Below, piece by piece: positions 1-9,397 of a DNA stretch of 64,000 bases; the stretch's first letter is position 1; each line of letters starts with the position of its first letter. The stretch covers positions 3,249,969-3,313,968 of the forward strand of contig JASGHK010000004.1 in assembly GCA_049841135.1 (NCBI GenBank). The letters run 5' to 3'. The notes under the pieces were generated by a model, which saw only the letters and a list, made by a program, of their open reading frames with translations, searched no databases and had not been told where the DNA came from. The translations under genes and the position numbers were made by a program. This DNA is from JACRCT01 sp049841135 (GTDB lineage: Bacteria; Myxococcota; Myxococcia; Myxococcales; UBA5297).

Positions 1-759
1 GAGGAGGATGTGGCGGGCCTTCACGCGCTTGGGCTTGTGGTAGCGGTAGGACTGCGTCTTGTAGGCCTCCTCGATCTTGGAGGCGTTGGCCTTCACGAAG
101 GCGTCGACCGCGGCGTCGTCAGGCTTGGCAGCCTCGGCCTTGAAGGCGCTCGAGGCGAAGCGCACGTAGGTCAGGTCCAGCTTGTCCTTCTCGCGGGCGT
201 ACTCGGCGCGCACCTCGTCGTCCGAAACCTTGGCCGCTGCCACGATGCTGCCGATCAGCTTCTGGGCGGACAGGCGGCGGCGCTCCTGCTCCTCGTACTG
301 CCAGGTGGACATGCCCAGCTGGCGCTCGACGATGAGACGGTAGGTCTCCTCGTTGAACTTGTCGTCGCCGCCGAAGGTCTTGTGGATGCTCTCGGCGAGC
401 TCGAGGTCGCTCACCGCGACGCCGTGGCCGAGCGCCGCCTGGGCGAGCAGCTCGCGGTCGATCATCTGGTCGAGGACCGTCTCCCGCAGCCGGATCTGCT
501 TGGCGAGCTCGGGGGTGAACGCTCCGCCCGCGCGGTTCTGGTAGTCCTTGTAGTAGCGGTCGTAGGTGAGCTGGTAGTCGGTGTACGGAATGGTCTCGCC
601 GTTCACCTTCGCCGCGAAAGTTTCCCCCGCGGAGCCACCGCCGCCAGCGCGGCAACCGTTCGAGCCAGGGCCGAACGAGAAGACGAACACCACGATGATC
701 ATCGCGAAAAAGACGTAGATCAGCTTGGACTTGGAGTGTTCCCGCAGCGTGTCGAGCAT
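1..759 (-). CDS. SurA/PpiD-like peptidylprolyl isomerase (3' end outside window)
   Basis: The minus-strand frame opens with ATG at 759 and stays open for 253 codons to the window edge, so the C-terminal half is missing. Residues about 13-32 form one hydrophobic segment (KLIYVFFAMIIVVFVFSFG), a membrane anchor as in PpiD. A SurA_N-like helical chaperone region follows, and the last visible residues, KARHILL, are the usual first strand of a PpiC rotamase (parvulin) domain. The likely role is a periplasm-facing foldase helping exported or outer-membrane proteins fold. It is divergent from mreC. The family assignment is inferred from the anchor, the helical region and the parvulin entry motif; the catalytic domain itself cannot be seen. 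Confidence 0.8.
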   Translation of the reverse strand, partial: MLDTLREHSKSKLIYVFFAMIIVVFVFSFGPGSNGCRAGGGGSAGETFAAKVNGETIPYTDYQLTYDRYYKDYQNRAGGAFTPELAKQIRLRETVLDQMIDRELLAQAALGHGVAVSDLELAESIHKTFGGDDKFNEETYRLIVERQLGMSTWQYEEQERRRLSAQKLIGSIVAAAKVSDDEVRAEYAREKDKLDLTYVRFASSAFKAEAAKPDDAAVDAFVKANASKIEEAYKTQSYRYHKPKRVKARHILL

Positions 760-870
760 GAGAAGACGGCTCCTTCAGGGCCTCGAAAGTGCGAGGCCTA
801 TCCACCCGTGAGGACACGCTCTTTTCGGTCGAGGCGTCCCCGCCTGCGGGACTTCTTCCCGCAAGAAAGC

Positions 871-900
871 TTGACACCCTAGGAAACCGATTGAGAAAAT
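871..900 (+). promoter_or_regulatory. Possible sigma-70-type promoter for mreC
   Basis: TTGACA at 871-876 is followed after 18 bases by GAAAAT at 895-900. It lies 100 bases upstream of the chosen mreC start, in the divergent gap with the foldase gene. The -35 is perfect and the -10 is only fair, so this is a candidate from sequence alone. Confidence 0.4.
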
Positions 901-999
901 GCAAGCGAAATTGATGCCTTGCGCCACGTCGCCCCATAGCGCTGCGGGGGCTTGCAGGCTGCGGGCGCAGAGAGCAGGACGGAGCTCGTTCTTCGTCCG

Positions 1000-1875
1000 A
1001 TGAGGCGGGTTGCCGTGCTGGCACTCATCAAGCGGTACCGCGAGCTGTTCGCCATTGGCATCCTGCTGTTGCTCCCTCTCGTGACCTACCTGGCTCACGC
1101 CAAGCAAGGGCGCGACCTGAACGCGGTCGACCGCGTCGTCGTCTCGGCCACGGCACCTGTCGAGCGGGCGCTTTCCTCCGTCATCGTGGGGGGGATGGAC
1201 GCCTGGAGCAGCTACGTCTCCTTGCGCGAGGAGCATCAGGAGAACCTCGAGCTGCGCGCGCAGAACCTCAAGCTCCAGCAGACCGTCCAGCAGCTGGTCG
1301 AAGCCCAGGCCGAGAACGACCGCCTCCGCAAAATGATCGGCTTCGCCGAGAACGCCCCCACTCCGGTGATGACCGCCCCCATCATCGGCGAGGCGCCGGT
1401 CATGAACCTGCTCACCATCAAGATCGGCAAGGGCACGAGCGACGGAGTGTCCAAAGGGATGGCGGTCGCCTCGGCCGAAGGCATCGTCGGGCGTGTGCTC
1501 TCTGCCGGCTCGCGCAGCGCCGACGTTCTCCTCATGGCGGACACCAACTTTGCCGTCCCCGTGCGGGTGCAACGCTCTCGGGCGCGCGCCAAGGTCATGG
1601 GCCAGGGAGCACGCGCGCGGCCGGCCTTGGTCCAGGCGCTGCGCACCGACGACATCGAGGATGGAGACCTGCTGGTGACCGCGGGCACCGACGACGTCTT
1701 TCCGAAGGGCCTTCCGGTCGGCCGCATCATCAACGTCGTGCGGGCCAACCACGGGATGTTCCTCTCGGCCGAGGTCGCGCCCGCCGCCGACGTGGCGAAG
1801 GTGGAAGAGGTCTTCGTGCTGATGGGCCTGCCCGGCCGCGAGGATCTTCCGGAGGCGTCGCTGCCCAGACCCTGA
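1000..1875 (+). CDS. mreC: Rod shape-determining protein MreC
   Basis: 291 aa. An N-terminal membrane helix (ELFAIGILLLLPLVTYLAH) is followed by a periplasmic coiled coil at about residues 65-110, rich in Glu, Leu and Gln. The double beta-barrel MreC core comes next, with typical phrases such as GVSKGMAVASAEGIVGRV and VTAGTDDVFPKGLPVGRI. MreC organises the elongasome in the periplasm between MreB/MreD and PBP2/RodA, and those partners (mreD, mrdA, rodA) follow directly. An in-frame start at 952 would add 16 residues. I chose ATG 1000 because the hydrophobic helix then lies close to the N-terminus and GGAG lies upstream. mreB is not in the window. Confidence 0.93.
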   Translation: MRRVAVLALIKRYRELFAIGILLLLPLVTYLAHAKQGRDLNAVDRVVVSATAPVERALSSVIVGGMDAWSSYVSLREEHQENLELRAQNLKLQQTVQQLVEAQAENDRLRKMIGFAENAPTPVMTAPIIGEAPVMNLLTIKIGKGTSDGVSKGMAVASAEGIVGRVLSAGSRSADVLLMADTNFAVPVRVQRSRARAKVMGQGARARPALVQALRTDDIEDGDLLVTAGTDDVFPKGLPVGRIINVVRANHGMFLSAEVAPAADVAKVEEVFVLMGLPGREDLPEASLPRP

Positions 1876-1908
1876 AGAAGGGTCCTGGACCGCCTCGGCT
1901 TGGAGAGC

Positions 1909-2415
1909 ATGAAGCTCGTCACCCTGCTCCTGGCATCGCTGCTCTTCCTGGCACTCGAGTGCGCCGTCTTGAGGCCGCTCGGCCTGTCGGTCGCACGCCC
2001 GGACATCGGGGTGGCGGCGGTGCTCTTCTTCGCGCTGCGCTGCCACGGCCTGGAAGGCGCGCTCGGCGCTGCGGCGGTCGGGTACTTCGTCGACGTGCTC
2101 AGCGGCTCGCCGTCCGGGCTCTACGTCTTCGCCGCGGTCTTCACCTTCCTCATCTCGCGCCTGGTGGCCCCCTTCGTCGAGGCGCGCTCGGCGGCGGCGT
2201 TCGCGGCCCTGGCTGCGCCCATCGACGCCCTGCACAACCTGACCGTCTGGGGCCTGGCGCTGCTGGGCACGGCTCCGGGCGCCGACCGGGGCGCCATGCT
2301 CCGTTCGGTTCCCCTGTCGGCCGCGCTGACGACGGCCGCCGCGGCCCTCGTCTGGGTGTCGTTCAAGCGCATCGAAGGCCAGTTCGAGAAGCCGGACACG
2401 GGCTTGTTGAGGTAA
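1909..2415 (+). CDS. mreD: Rod shape-determining protein MreD
   Basis: 168 aa, almost entirely hydrophobic with about five membrane segments. The first runs from LVTLLLASLLFLALECAVL, and a later one carries GYFVDVLSGSPSGLYVF, the DxxSGxPxG-like signature of MreD. It is an inner-membrane part of the elongation machinery, and its place between mreC and mrdA supports the call. ATG 1909 follows GGAGAGC closely. A TTG three codons earlier (1900) is the alternative start. The C-terminal tail is short and charged. Confidence 0.9.
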   Translation: MKLVTLLLASLLFLALECAVLRPLGLSVARPDIGVAAVLFFALRCHGLEGALGAAAVGYFVDVLSGSPSGLYVFAAVFTFLISRLVAPFVEARSAAAFAALAAPIDALHNLTVWGLALLGTAPGADRGAMLRSVPLSAALTTAAAALVWVSFKRIEGQFEKPDTGLLR

Positions 2416-2553
2416 GTGCAGCACTGAGCTTGGACCGGCAGGCCCACACGCCTGCCGTGCTCTCGGAAGAACGACGGGGTCTCACGGGTTGGCGGTCGGA
2501 TTGACAGCAGCGCGAGGGTTCGGGCGGAGCACCCGCCCCGGAGGAGCCGCACC

Positions 2554-4612
2554 GTGCCGATGATGGTCGGCAAGCAGGCGGGCGGCGCGGACTTCCGCCT
2601 CCGCTTCGTCTTGATGGGCCTGGTGGCCACGGTGGGCCTCTTCGTGCTCATCGGCCGGCTCTACCACCTGCAGATCCACCGCGGCGAGGAGTTCAAGGAG
2701 AAGAGCATCGACAACTTCGTCAAGGAGACGAGGCTGCCGGCCGACCGCGGGATGATCCTCGACAACCGCGGGCGAATCTTGGTGGACAACCGCCCCAGCT
2801 ACAACGTCACCCTCACCCCCGCCTTCTGCCAGCCCTCCGGCGCGCCCAAGGGCTACTGCCTCAACGAGATCGTCCCCAAGCTGGCCACCTACCTCTCCCT
2901 CGACGCCGACGAGGTGCAGCGGGTCATCGCCCAGTACAAGAAGGCGCGAGGCCTGGAGCGCTTCCGCGACTTCACCGTGAAGGTGGACGTCGACCTCGAC
3001 TCCCTCGACCGCCTGGAGGCGAACAAGCTGGAGCTGGCTGGCGTGGATGTCATCGCCGCCCCGCACCGGAACTACCGGCAAGGGACGCTCGCCGCCCACG
3101 TGCTGGGCTACATGAACGAGATCTTCCGGAGAGGAGCTCGCCAGCTTCGAGGCCCAGGGCGTCGGCGGCTACCAACTCGGCGACTACCTGGGACGGCGCG
3201 GCGTGGAGCGCAAGTTCGAGTCCGACCTGAAGGGCACCGATGGCTCGTTCAAGTCGGTGGTCGACGCCAAGGGCCGCAAGATCCCCAACTCCGACCACCT
3301 GCTCAAGGACGTCGACCGCATCACGCCGGCACGCTCCGGCCACAACCTCGTGCTGTCGCTCTCGCTGCCGCTCCAGCAGGCCGCCGAGAAGGCCTTCGAA
3401 TCGGCGACCGCGGGCGCCATCGTGGTGCTCGACGTCCACACCGGCTTCGTCCAGGCCATGGTCAGCAAGCCCGCCTACGACCCGAACAAGCTGACCGGGC
3501 GCATCACCCGCGCCGAGCTCAAGGCCATCAGCGAGGACCCGCTCGAGCCGCTCATCTTCCGCGCCGCGCAGCAGCACTACAGCCCGGGGTCGACCTTCAA
3601 GGCCATCACCGCGCTCGCCGCCCTCCGGGAGGGCGTCATCAGCTCCAGCAGCACGGTGGGTTGCTCCGGCGGCTACACGCTGGGCAAGCGACGCTGGCGC
3701 TGCCACAAGGACTCGGGCCACGGCACGGTGAACCTGCACAACGCCATCTCGTGGAGCTGCGACACGTTCTTCTACCAGGCGTCCGATCGCATGGGCATCG
3801 ACCCCATCGCGGAGGTGGGCAAGGCCCTGGGGCTGGGGAGGGCTCCGGGCTTCGACCTCTCGCCGGAGACCCCAGGCATCATGCCCTCGCAGGAGTACCA
3901 CGACCGCGTCACCCCGGGCGGCTACACCAAGGGCCTGGCGCTCAACACCGCCATCGGCCAGGGCGACGTGAACGTCTCGCCGCTGCAGCTGACGATGGCC
4001 TACGCGGCCATCGCCAACGGCGGCACCGTCTACAAGCCCCAGATCGTCCGTCGCATCGAGGACGCCGAGGGGCATCTGGTTCGCTCGGTCGAGCCGGTGG
4101 TCGCCAGCCGCCTGGAAATCAAGCCCGCCTGGCGGGAGGCCGTCGTCGACGGCCTGAAGGCCGTCTGCAACGAGCCCGGCGGCACCGCCTTCTGGAAGCG
4201 GCCGAAGGACCTGGCCGTCCTCGTCGCGGGAAAGACGGGAACGGCCCAGGTCATCAAGCTGGGAGAGAACCGCGTGAAGAAGGAGCTGATGGACTACTTC
4301 ACCCGCGACCATGCCTGGTTCGCCGCGTTCGCCCCCATCGACGAGCCGGAGATCGCCGTGGTGGTGCTCAACGAGCACGGCGGCCACGGCGGCAGCGACT
4401 CCTCGCCCGCGGCCTACGAGGTCATCAAGGAGTACTTCCGCATCAAGGCCGAGGAGGCGGCGGCCCGCAACGGCGCTCCGCCCGCGGCCCCCGAGCCGCC
4501 CGCGTCCCCACCGGCCAAGAAGACCGAGGATCCCCCCGAGGGCGGGAGCACGCCGCCTCGCGAGGCGTGCGCTCCGATGGACGAGACGATGGAGGAGTGG
4601 CCGTGGAGCTGA
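2554..4612 (+). CDS. mrdA: Penicillin-binding protein 2 (one-base frameshift near 3123)
   Basis: Transpeptidase that cross-links peptidoglycan during cell elongation, partner of RodA. A GTG start at 2554 has GGAGGAG seven bases upstream. A membrane helix (residues about 10-35) is followed by the PBP dimerisation domain beginning LPADRGMILDNRGRIL. The catalytic domain shows all three motifs: SPGSTFK with the active serine, SCDTFFYQ (the SxD form usual in PBP2), and KTGTAQV. The frame breaks at GAGATCTTCCGG (about 3118-3129). Removing one T restores NEISGEELASFEAQG and joins the two halves into about 685 aa, normal for the family. The tail is Pro/Ala/Glu-rich. It overlaps the rodA start by 10 bases, suggesting coupled translation. 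I infer a consensus error rather than a pseudogene. Confidence 0.92.
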
Positions 4613-5727
4613 GCCTGGGTGGCGAGAGCGCCCGTGCGACGGGCCGGCTGTGGCGTCACGCGCCCTGGCACGTGCTGCTGGTGGCGCTGGTCATCGCTGG
4701 CCTGGGCGTCTGGAACCTGATGTCCGCCTCGCGGGTCGCGCCCGCACCGCTGTGGCGCTCGCAGCTGTCGTGGATTGGCATCGGCCTCGTCGTCGCGCTG
4801 CTGATCATGGTGGTGGACTACCGGCACCTGCTGAGCCTGGCCTACCCCGTCTATGGCTTCGTCGTCTTGTTGCTGCTGGCGGTGCTCCTCAAGGGGCACG
4901 CCGCGATGGGGGCACGGCGATGGCTCGACTTCGGGCCGATGCACCTGCAGCCCTCCGAGCTGATGAAGATCGCCATCATCCTCGTGCTCGCGCGCTTCTA
5001 TCACGAGGACGACCGGCACAAGGAAGGCTACTCGCTCTACCACCTGTGGCTGCCGGCGCTGCTCATCGTCGTGCCCGTCGCGCTGGTGATGAAGCAGCCC
5101 GACCTCGGCACGGCGATGATGATCGCCGCGATTGCCGGCAGCATGGTGCTCTTCGGCAAGGTGCGCTGGAAGTCCATCGCCATCCTCGTCGCGGTCTTCG
5201 TGGCCGGTGCGTCGATGGCGTGGACGCACGTGCTCAAGGACTACCAGAAGCGCCGCGTGACGAGCTTCCTGGACCCGGAGGCCGACATGCTCGGCTCGGG
5301 CTACCACGCCAGCCAGTCGCTCATCGCGCTGGGAAGCGGCCAGGGCTGGGGCAAAGGCTGGGGTCAAGGGACCCAGGCCCAGCTGTCGTTCCTGCCCGAG
5401 CAGCACACCGACTTCATCTTCTCGGTGTGGGGCGAGGAGCACGGCTTCCTCGGCACCTCGATGCTCCTCCTCGTCTACTTGCTGCTGGTGTTGTTGGCCA
5501 TCGGTGTGGCGGCCGGAGCGCGCGAGAAGTTCGGCACCTTCATCGCGGTGGGCGTTTGCTCGATGCTCTTCTGGCATGTGTTCATCAACATCGGGATGGT
5601 GACCGGCACGTTGCCGGTCGTGGGCGTGACGCTGCCGCTGATGAGCTACGGAGGCTCCTCCGTGCTCACCATCCTGGTGGGACTGGGGCTGTTGATGAAC
5701 GTCGGGATGCGCCGGCACCTGTTCTGA
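4603..5727 (+). CDS. rodA: Peptidoglycan glycosyltransferase RodA
   Basis: SEDS-family lipid II polymerase of the elongasome, acting with PBP2 in the inner membrane. 374 aa with about ten membrane helices. It contains the usual signatures AMGARRWLDFGP, LQPSELMKIA, KQPDLGTAMM, LPEQHTDFIFSVWGEE and LPLMSYGGSSVL. GTG 4603 is chosen because GGAGGAG lies five bases upstream and the protein then starts just before its first helix; the start sits inside the last codons of mrdA. Its frame is the same as the 5' part of mrdA, so the mrdA frameshift makes the two read as one false fusion. Confidence 0.95.
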   Translation: MELSLGGESARATGRLWRHAPWHVLLVALVIAGLGVWNLMSASRVAPAPLWRSQLSWIGIGLVVALLIMVVDYRHLLSLAYPVYGFVVLLLLAVLLKGHAAMGARRWLDFGPMHLQPSELMKIAIILVLARFYHEDDRHKEGYSLYHLWLPALLIVVPVALVMKQPDLGTAMMIAAIAGSMVLFGKVRWKSIAILVAVFVAGASMAWTHVLKDYQKRRVTSFLDPEADMLGSGYHASQSLIALGSGQGWGKGWGQGTQAQLSFLPEQHTDFIFSVWGEEHGFLGTSMLLLVYLLLVLLAIGVAAGAREKFGTFIAVGVCSMLFWHVFINIGMVTGTLPVVGVTLPLMSYGGSSVLTILVGLGLLMNVGMRRHLF

Positions 5728-5793
5728 GGCGCAGCCGTGCCGCGCTCGAAGCACGGGCGTGGCGTCCTGGTGCAGGGCTGAAGCGGCGAGCGG

Positions 5794-6117
5794 CTAGGCG
5801 ATGACCTTCTGGATCGCCTCGTCGATCTGCTGCTTCTTCGGCGCTCCGGCGAGCGTGTGCACGACGGTGCCGCCCTTGAAGAAGATGAGGCGCGGCAGCG
5901 AGGTGACGCCATAGCGCTGCGGGGTCTCGATGTTCCCCTCGACGTTGAACTTCACGATCTTCAGCTTGCCCTGGTAGCTCTTCGCCAGGTCCTCGAGCAC
6001 CGGCGCGAGCGCCTTGCAGGGCCCGCACCACGTAGCCCAGAAGTCCACGAGGACAGGCTGGGAGGCCTGCAGCACCTCCTGCTGGAAGCTGGTGTCGACC
6101 ACCTCGGTGAGAGCCAT
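5794..6117 (-). CDS. trxA: Thioredoxin
   Basis: 107 aa, the classic thioredoxin length. The active site is FWATWCGPCK at residues about 27-36, and the cis-proline segment TSLPRLIFFKGG is present. It is a cytoplasmic disulfide reductase for ribonucleotide reductase and other targets. The frame extends further upstream, but ATG 6117 with GGAGCGAGG eight bases before it and the family's normal length decide the start. It is convergent with rodA and divergent from the thioredoxin-fold lipoprotein at 6284. No cytochrome or Dsb genes are nearby. Confidence 0.95.
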   Translation of the reverse strand: MALTEVVDTSFQQEVLQASQPVLVDFWATWCGPCKALAPVLEDLAKSYQGKLKIVKFNVEGNIETPQRYGVTSLPRLIFFKGGTVVHTLAGAPKKQQIDEAIQKVIA

Positions 6118-6283
6118 CGCGCCTCGCTCCTTGAACGAGAAAGGTAAAGGCGAGGAGGGTTTAATCCTTGGCCGCAAGGAGTTCAACCCCGCCCTCGTCT
6201 GGTCCGCGTGCCGCTGTTCGCGCGACTTGACTTGCCCGCGACCCCTCGCGCTCCCGGGCTTGTCGAAGCAGGGGCCGTTGGGC

Positions 6284-6817
6284 ATGGTGCGGGCCGTGAA
6301 CGCTCGCCTTGCCGCAGGCCTTGCAGCCTACCTCTGCCTCGTCCTCCTGGCGGGCTGCGCTACGAGCGGGCCCGCGCAGCCGGCGGAGCGGATCCGCTCG
6401 GCCTACGAGCTGAGCCTCCCCGTCGCGGCCACCGGCGCGCGCTACGGCCTCGCGCAGCTCTCCGGCAAGGTCGGTGCTGTCTACTTCTTCTCCACCTGGT
6501 GCCTGCCCTGCCTGCAGGAGCTCAAGACGCTCTCGACCCTGCAGTCCAAGTACGCGGCCCAGGGCTTCGCGGTCATCGCGATCGGCCTCGACCTCGAGGG
6601 CGCCAAGGTGCTGGCGCCTTTCGAGAAGGCGAGCGCGTTGCCGTTCCCCGTCCTCGTCGCCGATTCCTACCTGCGCTCGGGTGAGAGCCCCTACGGGATC
6701 ATCCGCTCGGTGCCGACCACGGTCCTGCTCGACCGCGAGGGAAAGATCGCCGCGGCCTACGAGGGCCCGGCCGACCCCCTCAAGCTCGACAGCGCGGTCG
6801 AGAACCTGGTGCGCTGA
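6284..6817 (+). CDS. TlpA-like thioredoxin-fold lipoprotein
   Basis: 177 aa. The N-terminus is a lipoprotein signal (LCLVLLAGCATS; lipobox LAGC), so the mature protein should be lipid-anchored in the envelope. The redoxin domain carries FFSTWCLPCLQEL, a CxxC thiol pair (Cys-Leu-Pro-Cys), and the cis-Pro region SVPTTVLLDREGKIA. TlpA/ResA-type proteins reduce disulfides outside the cytoplasm, for example in cytochrome c or copper-site assembly. No specific partner gene is adjacent, so the substrate is unknown. The start is ATG 6284; the frame is open upstream but that part would be antisense to trxA. Confidence 0.82.
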   Translation: MVRAVNARLAAGLAAYLCLVLLAGCATSGPAQPAERIRSAYELSLPVAATGARYGLAQLSGKVGAVYFFSTWCLPCLQELKTLSTLQSKYAAQGFAVIAIGLDLEGAKVLAPFEKASALPFPVLVADSYLRSGESPYGIIRSVPTTVLLDREGKIAAAYEGPADPLKLDSAVENLVR

Positions 6818-6902
6818 CGAGCGGCCGTTTTCTTGCCAGATCGTCGGCCGCTGCTACCTTGGGCGCTGTAGCAGCGTGTTGGATTCCGAGGCCGGCGCAC
6901 CG

Positions 6903-7181
6903 ATGACCCGCAACCTGAAACTCGCGTTGGCCTCCGGTGGTATCGCGTTGGTGTTGGCGGGGTTGTCCGCCATGGACTCGCGCGGCCTGCGGCGCTACCG
7001 CAAGCTGCAGGGCGACATCGCGGAGCTGGAGGAGAAGCGGGGCGCGCTCGCCGCCGAGAACGAGGCGCTGCGACGCGAGATCGCCGCTCTCTCGGGCGAC
7101 ACCCGCGCGCTGGAGCGCGCCGCCCGCGAGGACCTGGGCCTCGTCCGCAGCAGCGAAGTCGTCTACACGTTCGAGCGTTGA
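6903..7181 (+). CDS. FtsB/DivIC-like septum-formation protein
   Basis: 92 aa. A short cytoplasmic start is followed by one membrane helix (LALASGGIALVLAGLSAM) and a strongly heptad coiled coil at about residues 35-75. A terminal segment, EDLGLVRSSEVVYTFER, is the form found at the end of FtsB/DivIC proteins (usually LG.V..GE.VY.F). FtsB-like proteins link FtsL and FtsQ in the divisome. ATG 6903 fits the helix. It is followed after 11 bases by the GGDEF gene. The match rests on architecture and the tail motif, since the family is poorly conserved. Confidence 0.75.
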   Translation: MTRNLKLALASGGIALVLAGLSAMDSRGLRRYRKLQGDIAELEEKRGALAAENEALRREIAALSGDTRALERAAREDLGLVRSSEVVYTFER

Positions 7182-7192
7182 GGAGGCCAGCC

Positions 7193-9397
7193 ATGCCGCG
7201 CCCCGGAAACTCGCGCCGCAGCGCCCTCGAGATCGTCTGCGCCTACAAGCGTCCCATCCTCCGCGGGCTCCGCCTCGGCTCGCTCGTCGGCGCCGTCTTC
7301 GCCCTCATCCTCGTCGCCACCGGCCAGCTGCGGAACCTCGCCGCGGTGCGCTGGCCCGAGACCCTGTGCGTCGCGGCCGTGGCCATCGCCCTCATCGGCA
7401 CCGCGGTGCGCCGCGTGCGCCGCTCGGCGCTGGGCCTGCCGCACTTCACCCGGGACGATCTCGAGCTCGGCGCCATCCTGCTCGGTGGCGCCTACATCGT
7501 CGTGGAGATGTTCGGCGCCACGGTCTTCCCGCTCGTCTACTTGCTGGTGGCGTTCCTGGTGGCGTTCTTGCCGCGCCGCTCGGGCATCGCGCTGCTCGGC
7601 GTCGCGCTGCTCTTCGACGCCGCCCAGAACCTGCTCCCGCCGGCTTCGCACCCGGTCATCTTCCTGAGCCACGTGGGCTTCCTCGCGCTCTTCGCGGCGC
7701 TCTACCACACCGTCCTCTCGGCCCAGGTGGCGCGTGGCCGCGCCAACGAGCAGGCCGCGGTCGACCGCCGCATCCGCGAGATCGAGGAGCGCGCACGCGC
7801 CTACCGGCTGGTGGCCAGCGGCAGCCAGGCCGAGGGCGACGCCGAGGACCGCGAGCGCTGGATGATGGCCTCGGTCAAGGAGATCGAGGGCGCGGTCGGC
7901 GCGGCGCTCGAGGTCGCGGAGATCGCGCTCAAGACGCACACCTGTGCCGCGTTCGTCCTCACCAGCGACGACAAGTCGCTCAAGCTCCACGACTGCCGCT
8001 CGGCCTCTGAGCAACTGCAGCGCGAGGCGTTCTCGGCGGGCGAGGGCGCGCTCGGCGGCGTCATCAAGCGGCGCGCGGCCGTCCGGCTGTGTGGCCGCCT
8101 CAAGGGCGTGACCTGGTACGAGAAGGACCCGGGCGTCTCCAGCCTGCTCGCCGTGCCCATCGTCGAGGGTCAGGGCTCCGGCGCGGTTCGCGGCGTGCTG
8201 GTGGCCGACCGCCTCGAGGCGTCCCCCTTCACCGACGACGACGAGCGGATGCTCTCGGTGGTCGCCGGCGAGGTGCTGCGCGCCATCGAGATCGAGCGGG
8301 TGCTCAGCTACATCAAGCGCGCACGGGACGAGAAGGAGCGGCTGTTCAAGGCCATCGAGGAGCTGAACCGCGCCGCCAAGACGGCCGAGGCGGTCACCGT
8401 GGCCATCGAGGGTGCCCGCCAGCTGGAGCGGCTGGACTTCGCCGCGCTGACCCTCGTCGAGGAGGAGAACGGCAAGCGCAGGCACCGCGTGATGCGCGTG
8501 TGTGGCGTCTCCAGCGGCCGCGCGCTCGAGGGCGAGCTGTTCCCGGACAACACCGGGCTGGTCGCCAACGTGGTGCGCTATGGCGCCCCGCTTCCGGGAC
8601 GTGACGTCCGGCACATGGACCGCGAGGTGGTGTTCGACGAGAGCACGCAGCTCAAGGGCCTGCACTCGCTCAAGATCGTCCCGCTGCGCTCCGGCGAGCG
8701 CATCCTGGGCACGCTCGTGGCCGGCGCTCGCCGCAAGAATGCGTTCGACGACGACGCGGTCCAGACGCTCGAGGTGCTGGCGATGCAGGCGGCGCAATCC
8801 ATCCTCCGCGCCAGCCTGTTCGAGCAGACCGAGCGCATGGCCACCACCGACGGCCTCACCGGGCTGCTCAACCACCGCACCTTCCAGTCGAGGGCCGACG
8901 AAGCGGTCCAGCTCGCCAGCCGATACGGCAAGAAGGTCTCCCTCATCCTCACCGACATCGACCACTTCAAGAGCGTCAACGACACCTACGGGCACCCCAC
9001 CGGAGACCAGGTGCTCAAGGGCGTCTCGAAGATCCTGCGCAAGACGGCGCGCGACACGGACCTCGTCGCTCGCTACGGAGGCGAGGAGTTCTGCGTGCTG
9101 ATGCCGGAGACCGACATGGCCGGCGCGAAGGTCATCGCCGAGCGCATCCGCAAGGAGGTGGAGGCTGCGACCTTCGACACGGAGCTCGGCCCGCTCAAGG
9201 TCACCATCTCCCTCGGCGTCGCCACCTTCCCGGACGTCGCCAGCGCCAAGCAGGAGCTCGTCGACAAGGCCGACCAGAGCCTGTACTTCGCCAAGCACCA
9301 CGGCCGGAACCGCAGCGTCACCGTGCTCGAGAATGGAGGCAGGCTCGCGCAAGGCCGTCGGCTGAACGCCATTCGGGCCGTTAGAATCCGCCCGTGA
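7193..9397 (+). CDS. Membrane GAF-GGDEF diguanylate cyclase
   Basis: 734 aa. The first about 170 residues hold four to five membrane helices. A linker helix, a first GAF-like domain (about 190-345) and a second GAF-like domain (about 375-540) follow. The C-terminal GGDEF domain carries TTDGLTGLLNHRTF, DIDHFKSVNDTYGHPTGD and the active-site loop RYGGEEF at about residue 629, so it should be able to make cyclic di-GMP from two GTP. No RxxD inhibitory site is evident before the loop. ATG 7193 has AGGAGG six bases upstream; a TTG at 7178 is the alternative. The stop overlaps the next start as GTGA, suggesting translational coupling. Confidence 0.9.
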   Translation: MPRPGNSRRSALEIVCAYKRPILRGLRLGSLVGAVFALILVATGQLRNLAAVRWPETLCVAAVAIALIGTAVRRVRRSALGLPHFTRDDLELGAILLGGAYIVVEMFGATVFPLVYLLVAFLVAFLPRRSGIALLGVALLFDAAQNLLPPASHPVIFLSHVGFLALFAALYHTVLSAQVARGRANEQAAVDRRIREIEERARAYRLVASGSQAEGDAEDRERWMMASVKEIEGAVGAALEVAEIALKTHTCAAFVLTSDDKSLKLHDCRSASEQLQREAFSAGEGALGGVIKRRAAVRLCGRLKGVTWYEKDPGVSSLLAVPIVEGQGSGAVRGVLVADRLEASPFTDDDERMLSVVAGEVLRAIEIERVLSYIKRARDEKERLFKAIEELNRAAKTAEAVTVAIEGARQLERLDFAALTLVEEENGKRRHRVMRVCGVSSGRALEGELFPDNTGLVANVVRYGAPLPGRDVRHMDREVVFDESTQLKGLHSLKIVPLRSGERILGTLVAGARRKNAFDDDAVQTLEVLAMQAAQSILRASLFEQTERMATTDGLTGLLNHRTFQSRADEAVQLASRYGKKVSLILTDIDHFKSVNDTYGHPTGDQVLKGVSKILRKTARDTDLVARYGGEEFCVLMPETDMAGAKVIAERIRKEVEAATFDTELGPLKVTISLGVATFPDVASAKQELVDKADQSLYFAKHHGRNRSVTVLENGGRLAQGRRLNAIRAVRIRP

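Noticed and set aside
775..2424. 549-codon minus-strand open frame opposite mreC and mreD
   Set aside because: Its translation is Gly/Arg/His-rich without any fold, a normal mirror of a high-GC gene. mreC and mreD are clear on the plus strand.
2554..5727. Apparent 1,057-aa PBP2-RodA fusion
   Set aside because: The middle third is out of frame. One extra base near 3123 makes mrdA slip into the frame of rodA; both genes are normal when corrected.
7163..9352. 729-codon minus-strand open frame opposite the diguanylate cyclase
   Set aside because: Shadow of a strong GAF-GGDEF gene; the antisense product is low-complexity Leu/Ala/Arg/Gly sequence.
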